DNA of 11,282 bases from NCBI GenBank assembly GCA_946482655.1, contig CAMLSA010000101.1, positions 1 through 11,282 of the forward strand, in the 5' to 3' direction. The notes below the pieces were generated by a model. The model saw only the letters and a program-made list of their open reading frames with translations, did no database searches and was not told the DNA's origin. The position numbers and the translations under genes were made by a program. The stretch is from an uncultured Sphingomonas sp. (GTDB taxonomy: Bacteria; Pseudomonadota; Alphaproteobacteria; Sphingomonadales; Sphingomonadaceae). Positions 1-7,745 of the stretch are shown here, piece by piece; positions within the stretch are counted from its first letter, which is position 1, and each line of letters opens with the position of its first letter.

Positions 1-652
1 GTCGTGGACCGATGAACGCATCGATCGCCTGAAGGAGATGTGGACCAAGGGGATGACCGCGAGCCAGATCGCCGAGGAACTGGGCGGCGTCTCGCGCAAC
101 GCGGTGATCGGCAAGGCCCACCGCCTCGGCCTTCAGGCGCGGCCGTCGCCGGTCAAGCCGAACGAGCCGGAGACGAAGAAGCCGCGCGCCAAGGCGGCTC
201 CGCCCGCGCCCGAAGCGAAGGCGGAAGCGCCGGCGCCCAAGCCCGCCGCGCCCGCGCCCGCCGCGGCGCCGGCCGCCGCCGCGCCGGCTCAGCAGGCCGC
301 GCCCGCGCAGCCGCAGCCGCGGATCGTCTCGATCGGCCCGGGTGGCTTCATGCGCCAGGGCCCCGGCGACCAGCAGCCGCCGATCGCCCCGGCCCCGCCG
401 CGCCGCCTGGTGCCGGCCAAGCCGAGCGCCGAGGTCGCCGACAAGACCAGCCTGCTCGATCTCAACGACAAGATCTGCAAATGGCCGCTCGGCCATCCCG
501 GGGAGCCCGACTTCCATTTCTGCGGCGAGCCGATCAATCCCGGGTTCCCCTATTGCCTCGATCATTGCTCGATCGCCTATCAGGCACAGTTGCCCCGGCG
601 TGACCGCCGCCCGCCGCCGCCGCTGCCCTTCGGCGGTCCGCGCGTCCGGTAA
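1..652 (+). CDS. gcrA: GcrA cell cycle regulator, 5' end cut by the window edge
   Basis: GcrA is an alphaproteobacterial transcription factor that binds sigma-70 RNA polymerase and activates promoters carrying CcrM-methylated GANTC sites. The reading frame is open from base 2 with SWTDERIDRLKEMW, the usual GcrA start after Met, and base 1 is the final G of the missing ATG, so the full protein would be 217 residues. An N-terminal helix-turn-helix (about 1-45, with GVSRNAVIGKAHRLGL) is followed by an Ala/Pro-rich low-complexity linker (about 50-140). The conserved C-terminal sigma-binding part (about 150-198) contains CKWP, HFCG and YCLDHC, with cysteines near 160, 175, 186 and 190. Caulobacter GcrA is about 173 residues, and the extra length lies in the linker. 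The family call is secure. The promoter is outside the window. The partner methylase gene ccrM lies about 3.6 kb downstream on the other strand. Confidence 0.96.
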   Translation, partial: SWTDERIDRLKEMWTKGMTASQIAEELGGVSRNAVIGKAHRLGLQARPSPVKPNEPETKKPRAKAAPPAPEAKAEAPAPKPAAPAPAAAPAAAAPAQQAAPAQPQPRIVSIGPGGFMRQGPGDQQPPIAPAPPRRLVPAKPSAEVADKTSLLDLNDKICKWPLGHPGEPDFHFCGEPINPGFPYCLDHCSIAYQAQLPRRDRRPPPPLPFGGPRVR

Positions 653-714
653 GCCGAGCCCAGGTGCTCGAACGTGGCGAGGCGTGGTTCCGGAAACATC
701 GATCCGAGCAGGCG

Positions 715-996
715 ATGCGCATCGCTATGACCGGAACGATATTCGCCGCGCTGTCGGGATGCACGACGATGGAAGCCGTGCCGCCGCAGCCACAGACAGA
801 CTGCGACGCCAAGCCCGCAGAGACTTTTATCGGCAAAGATGCTGCCGCCATCGCCGAGCAAGCCCGCGCTGCCGCTAAGGCCGAAGCGGTGCGCGTGATC
901 GGTCCCAACCAAGCGGTGACGATGGATTTCCGGCCTGAACGGCTCAACCTGGAGACCGGGTCGGACGGCAAGGTGGTGAAGATGCGCTGCGGGTGA
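715..996 (+). CDS. Peptidase inhibitor I78 family lipoprotein
   Basis: This small envelope protein (93 residues from the ATG at 715) is of the I78 family, which includes elastase and subtilisin-type serine protease inhibitors. After a short hydrophobic segment comes a lipobox-like LSGC, predicting a lipidated Cys16. The mature part carries the I78 core: FIGKDAAAIAEQARAA, then VRVIGPNQAVTMDFRPERLN, ending in KMRCG. The paired cysteines (one before the core, one at the end) fit the family disulfide. The start is uncertain. A GTG at 664 would extend the protein by 17 residues and an ATG at 727 would shorten it; none has a strong ribosome binding site. I chose 715 because it puts one basic residue before the hydrophobic stretch. 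It lies 62 bp after gcrA on the same strand and may be co-transcribed with it. The target protease is unknown. Confidence 0.85.
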   Translation: MRIAMTGTIFAALSGCTTMEAVPPQPQTDCDAKPAETFIGKDAAAIAEQARAAAKAEAVRVIGPNQAVTMDFRPERLNLETGSDGKVVKMRCG

Positions 997-1084
997 ACGA
1001 TCTCGTCTCCCTGCCGAGGAAGGACGGCCCCGTTATCCACTGATTTCTCCGGCCCTACCCTTCCCTTTCTTCGTTCCGCCCTCC

Positions 1085-1090
1085 TATACT
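1085..1090 (+). promoter_or_regulatory. Candidate -10 element (TATACT) for leaderless parE
   Basis: TATACT matches the sigma-70 -10 consensus at five of six positions and ends 7 bp before the parE ATG, so transcription would begin at or next to the A of the start codon. The bases between (CCACCCA) and those before contain no purine-rich ribosome binding site. No good -35 hexamer is seen at 17-18 bp upstream (only TTCCCT-like). The promoter is inferred from sequence only. Confidence 0.45.
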
Positions 1091-1097
1091 CCACCCA

Positions 1098-3086
1098 ATG
1101 TCCGACGACGATCTCTTCGCTTCCGCGCCGTCCACCAGCTCCGGCAATTACGATGCCTCGACGATCGAGGTGCTTGAAGGGCTCGAGCCGGTTCGCAGGC
1201 GGCCCGGCATGTATATCGGCGGGATCGACGAGCGCGCCTATCACCATCTCGCCGCCGAGGTGCTCGACAATTCTATGGACGAGGCCGTGGCCGGCCATGC
1301 CAACCGGATCGAGGTGTCGCTGCAGGCCGGCAACCGCCTGACGATTGTGGACAACGGCCGCGGCATGCCGGTCGATCCACATCCCAAGTTCCCCGGAAAA
1401 TCGGCACTCGAGGTAATCCTGACGACGCTCCATTCGGGCGGTAAGTTCGGCGGCAAGGCCTATTCGACATCGGGGGGGCTGCACGGTGTCGGCGTCTCGG
1501 TGGTCAATGCGCTGTCGACCGACACGGTCGTCGAGGTGGCGCGCAACAAGGAGCTGTTCCGCCAGCGCTTTTCCCGTGGCCATCCGCTTACCGCGCTCGA
1601 AAGGCTCGGCGCCGCACCCAACCGGCGCGGAACCAGCGTGTCCTTCACCCCGGACCCGGAGATTTTCGGGACGAGCGCCCATTTCAAGCCTGGCCGGTTG
1701 ATGCGGCTTGCCCGCTCCAAGGCCTATCTCTACGCGGGCGTCGAGATACGCTGGCGCTGCGATCCCGCGCTCATCGGCGACGACACCCCTAGCGAGGCCG
1801 TGTTCCAGTTTCCCGGCGGCCTGTCGGACCATCTACGCGAACAGATCGGCGACCGCGAATGCGCCACCGCCCAGTTCTTCACCGGCAAGCAGGATTTTCC
1901 GGGTGACAATAACGGGCTGGTCGAATGGGCGGTGGCCTGGCCGCTCTGGTCCGAGGGTTCGTACAGCTATTATTGCAACACCATCCCAACCCCCGACGGC
2001 GGCACGCATGAGGCGGGGCTGCGCGCCGCACTGGTGAAAGGCATCCGCGCCTTCGCCGATCTGGTCGGAAACAAGCGCGCCAAGGATGTGACCGCCGACG
2101 ACATCGTCACCGGCTCCGAGCAGATGTTGTCGGTGTTTATCCGCGATCCGCAATTCCAGAGCCAGACCAAGGATCGGCTGACTTCGCCCGACGCCGCGCG
2201 GATGGTCGAGAATGCGGTGCGCGACCATTTCGACCATTTCCTCGCCGACAATATGGAGCGCGGCAAAGCACTGCTCGCCTTCGTGCTCGACCGGATGGAC
2301 GATCGCCTGCGCCGCAAGGCCGAACGCGACGTCAAGCGCAAGACCGCGACCTCGGGCCGCAAGCTCCGCCTGCCGGGCAAGCTCACCGATTGCGCCAATG
2401 ACGCGCCCGAGGGCACCGAGATCTTCATCGTCGAGGGCGACAGCGCGGGCGGATCCGCCAAGCAGGCGCGGGACCGGAAGACTCAGGCGATCCTGCCGAT
2501 CCGCGGCAAGATCCTCAACGTTGCTTCGGCGAACAGCGCCAAGATTGGGGCCAACCAGGAAATCGCCGACCTGATCCAGGCGCTGGGCTGCGGCACTCGT
2601 GAGAAGTGCAACCTCGATCTGCTGCGCTACGAGCGTGTCGTGATCATGACCGACGCCGATGTCGACGGCGCGCATATCGCCACCCTGCTGATGACCTTCT
2701 TCTTCCAGGAGATGCCCGATCTGGTCCGCGGGGGTCATCTCTATCTGGCCCAGCCGCCGCTCTACCGCCTGACCGCGGGCACCAAGAGCCTATACGCGAT
2801 GGACGACGTCCACCGCGCCGAAATCGAGGCGGGCGAGTTCAGGGGCAAGAAGGTCGATGTCGCGCGGTTCAAGGGACTCGGCGAGATGAACCCGATGCAG
2901 CTGCGCGAAACCACGATGGATCCCAAGACCCGCACGATGCTGCGCGTCACCCTGCCCCAGGAATATGAGGAACGCGCGAGCGTCCGCGACCTGGTGGACC
3001 GGCTGATGGGCAAGAACCCCGAGCATCGCTTCGCCTTCATCCAGGCCAACGCGGCGGCGGTGGATGAAGAGGTGATCGACGCGTAA
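1098..3086 (+). CDS. parE: DNA topoisomerase IV subunit B (ParE)
   Basis: ParE is the ATPase subunit of topoisomerase IV. With ParC it decatenates sister chromosomes and relaxes supercoils. The N-terminal GHKL ATPase is complete: EVLDNSMDEA gives the catalytic Glu54 and Asn58, DNGRGM lies at 85-90, GGLHGVG begins at 126, and the transducer loop QTKDRL is present. The C-terminal Toprim part has EGDSAGG at 446-452 and DADVDG at 519-524, which supply the acidic metal-binding residues, followed by the usual PPLYRL and RFKGLGEMNP segments. The length of 662 residues and the QTKDRL loop favour ParE over GyrB, which is about 800 residues in this group. The gene has its own short intergenic region (101 bp) with a candidate -10 hexamer right before the ATG. 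It converges on folP with only 27 bp between stop codons and no clear terminator there. Confidence 0.97.
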   Translation: MSDDDLFASAPSTSSGNYDASTIEVLEGLEPVRRRPGMYIGGIDERAYHHLAAEVLDNSMDEAVAGHANRIEVSLQAGNRLTIVDNGRGMPVDPHPKFPGKSALEVILTTLHSGGKFGGKAYSTSGGLHGVGVSVVNALSTDTVVEVARNKELFRQRFSRGHPLTALERLGAAPNRRGTSVSFTPDPEIFGTSAHFKPGRLMRLARSKAYLYAGVEIRWRCDPALIGDDTPSEAVFQFPGGLSDHLREQIGDRECATAQFFTGKQDFPGDNNGLVEWAVAWPLWSEGSYSYYCNTIPTPDGGTHEAGLRAALVKGIRAFADLVGNKRAKDVTADDIVTGSEQMLSVFIRDPQFQSQTKDRLTSPDAARMVENAVRDHFDHFLADNMERGKALLAFVLDRMDDRLRRKAERDVKRKTATSGRKLRLPGKLTDCANDAPEGTEIFIVEGDSAGGSAKQARDRKTQAILPIRGKILNVASANSAKIGANQEIADLIQALGCGTREKCNLDLLRYERVVIMTDADVDGAHIATLLMTFFFQEMPDLVRGGHLYLAQPPLYRLTAGTKSLYAMDDVHRAEIEAGEFRGKKVDVARFKGLGEMNPMQLRETTMDPKTRTMLRVTLPQEYEERASVRDLVDRLMGKNPEHRFAFIQANAAAVDEEVIDA

Positions 3087-3113
3087 TTTGTTGGCACTGG
3101 CGCCGAGAGCAGA

Positions 3114-4223
3114 TCAAAAAGAGGTCAGCGCCTCGTCGCGCAGCCCGCGCCAAACCCGGATCGCCTGGAGTGTCTCGGACACGTCATGAACGCGCAGCAG
3201 TTGCACCCCCATCTGCGCGCCGTGGAGCGCAAGCGCGAGTGAGCCGCCGAGACGCTGGTCGACCGGGGCCTCGCTCGATAGAGCGCCGATGATCCGCTTG
3301 CGGCTGGCGCCGAGCAGGATGGGACAGCCAAGGCCGTGGAACAGCGCGAGGCCGTTCAATATCTGGAGATTGTGGCGCAACGTCTTGCCGAAGCCGATGC
3401 CGGGATCGACGATGATCCGCCCGCGCACGATCCCGGCGGCTTCGGCGAAGGCGATCCGCTCGGCGAGCCAATCATATATTTCGATCAGCGCATCGCCATA
3501 ATGCGGGTTCTTCTGCATCGTCGCGGGCTCGCCTTGATGGTGCATCAGCACGACCGGGCAGTCGTGGGCCGCGAGCAGCGCGGCTGACTGCGGATCATGA
3601 TCGAGCGCCGATACGTCGTTGACGATCGCGGCCCCCGCCGCCAGCGCCGCCGCCATCACCCCCGATTTGCGCGTGTCGATCGAGACGATCGCGCCGGCCG
3701 CCGCGAGCCGCCGCACCACCGGCTCGGCCCGCGCGATCTCGTCGCCCTCCCGGACGTGCGATGCCCCAGGCCGCGTCGATTCCGCGCCTACATCGACGAT
3801 CGCCGCCCCCGCCGCGACCATAGCCAGCGCGGCATTTGCGGTGCGTTCGGGATCGTCGTTGTGAAGGCCGCCGTCCGAGAAGCTGTCGGGCGTCATGTTG
3901 AGGATCAGCATGACCTGCGGCTGATCGAAACGCAGGACGCGCTCGCCAAGGTGGCAGGGCGGCCGGCTCGCCGTGATTCGCGCGATCGTCTGGCGGGCCT
4001 CAACGGCCTGATCGTCGGTCAGGGCATCGATGAAGCCTTCGATGTCTTGCACCGGCACAAGCTCCGTGGCGACGCGCGCACCGCCATCGACTGCGATCAC
4101 CTCATAGGCCGAGAACCAGACCAGTCCACCCGCCAGCCGTGCGACCTCGCCATTTCGGCCGAATGGGGAGGCGACGAATGCGGTCGGCAGGAAATAGAGG
4201 CGGGCGTGGCGCGACAAGGTCAT
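3114..4223 (-). CDS. folP: Dihydropteroate synthase with N-terminal extension
   Basis: FolP joins 6-hydroxymethyl-dihydropterin pyrophosphate to p-aminobenzoate in cytoplasmic folate synthesis. The TIM-barrel enzyme occupies about residues 92-369. Loop 1 is LNMTPDSFSDGG (108-119), loop 2 is DVGAESTRPGA (144-154), and SIDTRK (181-186) and NDVSA (202-206) follow. MHHQGEPATMQ (227-237) replaces the commoner MHMQG form. DPGIGFGK (273-280), GASRKR (305-310) and RVHDV (344-348) complete the pterin and phosphate site. Before the barrel there are about 90 extra residues not found in short enzymes such as E. coli FolP. They include a hydrophobic stretch (about 30-44) and do not resemble a signal peptide or a domain I know. 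The gene follows ccrM on the same strand after 37 bp with no terminator between, so a ccrM-folP transcript is likely. Confidence 0.95.
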   Translation of the reverse strand: MTLSRHARLYFLPTAFVASPFGRNGEVARLAGGLVWFSAYEVIAVDGGARVATELVPVQDIEGFIDALTDDQAVEARQTIARITASRPPCHLGERVLRFDQPQVMLILNMTPDSFSDGGLHNDDPERTANAALAMVAAGAAIVDVGAESTRPGASHVREGDEIARAEPVVRRLAAAGAIVSIDTRKSGVMAAALAAGAAIVNDVSALDHDPQSAALLAAHDCPVVLMHHQGEPATMQKNPHYGDALIEIYDWLAERIAFAEAAGIVRGRIIVDPGIGFGKTLRHNLQILNGLALFHGLGCPILLGASRKRIIGALSSEAPVDQRLGGSLALALHGAQMGVQLLRVHDVSETLQAIRVWRGLRDEALTSF

Positions 4224-4260
4224 GAGACGGCGTCCGAACAGAGCGCCTTCTGATTAGGCC

Positions 4261-5436
<1,176 letters not shown>

Positions 5437-5445
5437 TCAAAGGGT

Positions 5446-5597
5446 GAGTCATCAGGACTCTCGGGTCAAGCTCAATAGTTTGGCCCGCAAAGCTGAGATG
5501 TGGCGCAAGCGAGGCGAACGAAAGGAGTCCACCACTTCATATGGAGTCTCAACCCCGGGCCGGGACTCAACCGCTAGTGGTGTGGCGTGAAGGACTC
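5446..5597. promoter_or_regulatory. Cluster of six GANTC (CcrM/GcrA) sites in the ccrM divergent promoter region
   Basis: GANTC occurs at 5446-5450 (GAGTC), 5456-5460 (GACTC), 5525-5529 (GAGTC), 5544-5548 (GAGTC), 5564-5568 (GACTC) and 5593-5597 (GACTC). A further copy (GAATC, 5391-5395) lies in the first codons of ccrM. My hand scan finds about 22 other copies in the remaining 11.1 kb, roughly one per 500 bp, so about 0.3 would be expected here. The two ccrM-proximal sites are 10 bp apart centre to centre. The outermost arms GGTGAGTC (5443-5450) and GACTCACC (5593-5600) form an 8-bp inverted repeat. GANTC methylation by CcrM and reading by GcrA are established; regulation of this promoter is inferred. 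Confidence 0.75.
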
Positions 5598-5658
5598 ACC
5601 AGGATATGTTTCTGTCGAGATAGCTGGAACGGCGCCATGCACGCTGCGTTTTGCCGAC

Positions 5659-6000
5659 ATGCGGACACAACTCAACCGCCTGTCCCCACCGGCCCTGTGC
5701 GCGCTGATCGCCGGCGTCGGCGGCCTGCTGGGAGGGATGACGGCGGTCCATGATCTGCGCCAGAATCGATATGGTCCAATCAATCCACCGCTTCTGGTCC
5801 AGAATGCCGGCACCCGCGCTGACGGCATCCACACCGATGGCGGCCATGCCGAGACGAGCTCGGCCGGCTGCTACGGCTGCTCCGAACGTGATCTTGGCTA
5901 TCGTTGGGCGAGCTTGGCGCAAGTCAATTCGTCGGAGCAATGTCCCAATGACAGCTGGGGCTTCCGGCGCGGTTGCCTCGACTATACCGGCGGGGTTTAG
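5659..6000 (+). CDS. Hypothetical one-pass membrane or secreted protein with four cysteines
   Basis: I do not know a named family for this 113-residue protein. It has a short polar N-terminus, one hydrophobic segment (about 11-30, ALCALIAGVGGLLGGMTAV) that could be an anchor or uncleaved signal, then a polar domain with Cys71, Cys74, Cys95 and Cys106. The motifs are CYGCSERDLGYRW and CPNDSWGFRRGC near the end. The cysteine and aromatic pattern reads like a conserved extracytoplasmic fold, which is why I take it as real. The start is uncertain: the frame is open upstream to a GTG at 5587 (137 residues), and no candidate has a clear ribosome binding site. I chose the ATG at 5659 because it sits directly before the membrane segment and leaves the GANTC cluster non-coding. 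The gene is divergent from ccrM, and its stop overlaps the rnhB stop. Confidence 0.7.
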   Translation: MRTQLNRLSPPALCALIAGVGGLLGGMTAVHDLRQNRYGPINPPLLVQNAGTRADGIHTDGGHAETSSAGCYGCSERDLGYRWASLAQVNSSEQCPNDSWGFRRGCLDYTGGV

Positions 6001-6617
6001 GCGACCGCCTCGGCCGCCGGGAACAAGGAATATTGGGCGACCGGCGCGAAGCTGCGGCGGTGAAGCGGCGACGGGCCGAGTCGTGCCAGAGCGTCGAGAT
6101 GCGCAGGCGTTCCATAGCCCTTGTTCTGAGCCCAGCCATAGCCCGGATGATGCGCGTCGTAGGCGGCCATCATCCGGTCACGCTCCTGCTTGGCGACGAT
6201 CGACGCAGCGGCGATCGACAGGCAGAGGGCGTCGCCGCCGATCACCCATTGCGAGGGACGGCTCCAGCGCGGGCAGCGGTTGCCGTCGACGAGCACCATC
6301 GCCGGCTCGATGCCGAGCGCTGCCACCGCGCGCTCCATCGCCAGCATCGATGCCCACAGGATGTTGATCTCGTCGATCTCCTCGACCGTGGCGACGCCGA
6401 CGCCGACATGCGCGACCGCGCGGATCTTGCCGCAGAGCTCGGCGCGAGCCTCGGCGCTCAGCTTCTTGCTGTCGTCGACACCCCTTGGAACCCGCCTGCG
6501 ATCAAGAATCACGGCCGCCGCGACCACCGGTCCGGCAAGCGGCCCCCGCCCCGCCTCGTCCACGCCCGCCAGCGGCAACGGGTGCGCTTTCTCGATCTTG
6601 AAACTGGGCCCCGCCAT
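5997..6617 (-). CDS. rnhB: Ribonuclease HII
   Basis: RNase HII cuts the RNA strand of RNA-DNA hybrids and incises at single ribonucleotides in genomic DNA. The 206-residue protein has the full type-2 RNase H signature. GVDEAGRGPLAGPVV gives Asp20 and Glu21, DDSKKLS begins at 48, and VDGNRCP contains Asp111. GGD ends at Asp129, followed by SIAAASIVAKQERD, NKGYGT and HRRSF. All four catalytic acids are present. The ATG at 6617 has AAGGA three bases upstream, slightly close. The stop (TAA, complementary to 5997-5999) overlaps the stop of the convergent hypothetical gene. It lies 57 bp downstream of the EgtD-like gene on the same strand, with a hairpin between, so it may be read through from there or have its own promoter. 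Confidence 0.96.
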   Translation of the reverse strand: MAGPSFKIEKAHPLPLAGVDEAGRGPLAGPVVAAAVILDRRRVPRGVDDSKKLSAEARAELCGKIRAVAHVGVGVATVEEIDEINILWASMLAMERAVAALGIEPAMVLVDGNRCPRWSRPSQWVIGGDALCLSIAAASIVAKQERDRMMAAYDAHHPGYGWAQNKGYGTPAHLDALARLGPSPLHRRSFAPVAQYSLFPAAEAVA

Positions 6618-6644
6618 GCTTCCTTGCTAGCTAAAGCCCCCCTT

Positions 6645-6664
6645 CCTGCCAAGAGTTCGGCAGG
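6645..6664. repeat. Hairpin between the EgtD-like gene and rnhB
   Basis: CCTGCC (6645-6650) and GGCAGG (6659-6664) form a perfect 6-bp stem with an 8-base loop. On the plus strand the stem is followed by GAGAG and then six T (6670-6675), which resembles a weak intrinsic terminator, but no plus-strand gene ends just before it. In the minus direction, that of the flanking genes, the stem is preceded by A and not followed by T, so it is more likely an mRNA processing or partial attenuation element. Confidence 0.4.
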
Positions 6665-6674
6665 GAGAGTTTTT

Positions 6675-7667
6675 TCACCCGACCGCCAGCAGGTGGAGGC
6701 TGAACAACTGGTGGGCATCGAGCCAGACATCGACTGGGCGGAACCCGGCGCCTCGCGCGAGCGCCTGGAAATCCTCGAGCGAATATTTCCAGCTGTCGCT
6801 AATGTGGATCGTCTCACCCTCGTAGAAATGAACGATGGTGTTTCCGACCCGAACATCCTGTCGCACGACACTGATCAGTTCGGAACGGATACGTCCGCGA
6901 TCCGGATCGTAATGGACGTGATGCTCGAACAGCCGAACGTCGAAATCGGCATTCAGTTCGTGATTGGCCCGGCGCAGCAGATCGAGCATCAAGGCGGCAT
7001 TGACGCCGTGCGGATCATCATAGGCCGATTCGATGATCAGCACGCTCTTGCGCAGGTCGACGCCGATCAGCATAAGCCCACCCCGCCGCAGTTCACGCGC
7101 CCACAACGACAGCAGCGCCAGCGCCTCGGTGGGGTCGAAATTGCCGATCGCGTTGCCGGGCAGGTAGGCGACCCGCCGTCCACCGCCGGCATTGGAAGGG
7201 AGATCGAAGGCCTGCCGGATGTCGGCACGGACAGCCTCCACCCACAACTTCGGATAGCGGGCCTGAACGTGGCAGGCATCGGCGATCAGGGCGTCCTTCT
7301 CGCGATCGATCGCGACATAGCCCCAGGGGCGTTCGAGCGTCGCGAGCAGTTGCGCGGCCTGCGGGCAGAAACTCTGCCCCACGTCGATCAACTGGACGGC
7401 GGGCCCCAGCACACGCGCTATCGACACCGCCTGATTGCGCAGGATTTCCACCTCGCACCGCTCGATATAATATTCGGGCAGCGTGCAGAGCCGGCGGAAT
7501 GTGGGCGACCGGCGGTCGAACATCATCTGGCCGGCGAAGCTCTTTTCCGCTCGGGCGAGCCCAGCGAGGAACAGGCTCGCGAAATCCGCTGGGGGAGGGC
7601 CATGTTCGTGGAAGGCGGCGATCTGCGCGATCTGCCGCAGAGCTCCGTCGGGAGGATTATCGGTCAA
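6675..7667 (-). CDS. egtD: EgtD-family amino acid N-alpha-methyltransferase, divergent substrate pocket
   Basis: EgtD enzymes trimethylate the alpha-amino group of histidine to make hercynine, the first step to ergothioneine. This 330-residue protein (family norm about 320) has the family layout. LPEYY is at 63-67, PGNAIGNF at 170-177 with the substrate-binding Asn, GVDLRK at 202-207, and AYDDPHGVNAALMLDLLRR at 215-233. A C-terminal GETIH-to-KYS segment spans about 284-296. Several usual residues differ. The AdoMet glycine loop reads DVGQSF (95-100) instead of the GSGSS type, RIRSEL (259-264) replaces RIEMHL, and IHISDSWKY (287-295) replaces the IHTE-S form. The Glu that contacts the imidazole in mycobacterial EgtD is therefore Ser290. 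The substrate may not be histidine. The start is TTG, with GGAGG seven bases upstream. No egtB is adjacent. Confidence 0.85.
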   Translation of the reverse strand: MTDNPPDGALRQIAQIAAFHEHGPPPADFASLFLAGLARAEKSFAGQMMFDRRSPTFRRLCTLPEYYIERCEVEILRNQAVSIARVLGPAVQLIDVGQSFCPQAAQLLATLERPWGYVAIDREKDALIADACHVQARYPKLWVEAVRADIRQAFDLPSNAGGGRRVAYLPGNAIGNFDPTEALALLSLWARELRRGGLMLIGVDLRKSVLIIESAYDDPHGVNAALMLDLLRRANHELNADFDVRLFEHHVHYDPDRGRIRSELISVVRQDVRVGNTIVHFYEGETIHISDSWKYSLEDFQALARGAGFRPVDVWLDAHQLFSLHLLAVG

Positions 7668-7674
7668 GCACGCG

Positions 7675-7679
7675 CCTCC
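7675..7679 (-). promoter_or_regulatory. Strong ribosome binding site (GGAGG) that fixes a TTG start
   Basis: Read on the minus strand, GGAGG lies seven bases before TTG at 7667-7665 of the EgtD-like gene. No ATG or GTG in that frame nearby has a comparable site, so this decides the start. Confidence 0.7.
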
Positions 7680-7703
7680 GAGCCTGTCGAAGCATGCGCC
7701 CGA

Positions 7704-7726
7704 CCTGCCGACCCCTTGCCGGCAGG
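7704..7726. repeat. Hairpin in the leader region of the EgtD-like gene
   Basis: CCTGCCG (7704-7710) and CGGCAGG (7720-7726) form a perfect 7-bp stem with a 9-base loop, 37 bases upstream of the TTG start of the EgtD-like gene. The same CCTGCC/GGCAGG arms recur in the hairpin just after that gene (6645-6664). It could be part of the mRNA leader or an operator. Its function is not shown. Confidence 0.4.
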
Positions 7727-7732
7727 GTACCA

Positions 7733-7745
7733 GAACATGATGTTC
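7733..7745. promoter_or_regulatory. Operator-like dyad GAACAT-G-ATGTTC
   Basis: This is a perfect 6-bp inverted repeat around one central base, placed between the divergent EgtD-like and L,D-transpeptidase genes. It is immediately followed by GTTC-N7-GTTT (7742-7756), one base away from the alphaproteobacterial LexA box GTTC-N7-GTTC. A -10-like TATGAT (7759-7764) follows on the plus strand without a clear -35. The regulator is unknown; the site type is inferred from symmetry and position. Confidence 0.35.

Noticed and set aside
534..1832. 432-residue minus-strand open frame across the I78 gene and the parE 5' region
   Set aside because: It is antisense to two well-supported genes, has no recognisable domain, and long shadow frames are common in GC-rich DNA.
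3087..3113. Possible bidirectional terminator between parE and folP
   Set aside because: I found no stem of useful length and no T-run; the GGCGCC palindrome is too short.
7680..7698. Fragment resembling a dispersed sphingomonad palindrome (GCCTGTCGAAGC)
   Set aside because: Only one half is present in this window, so repeat status cannot be judged.
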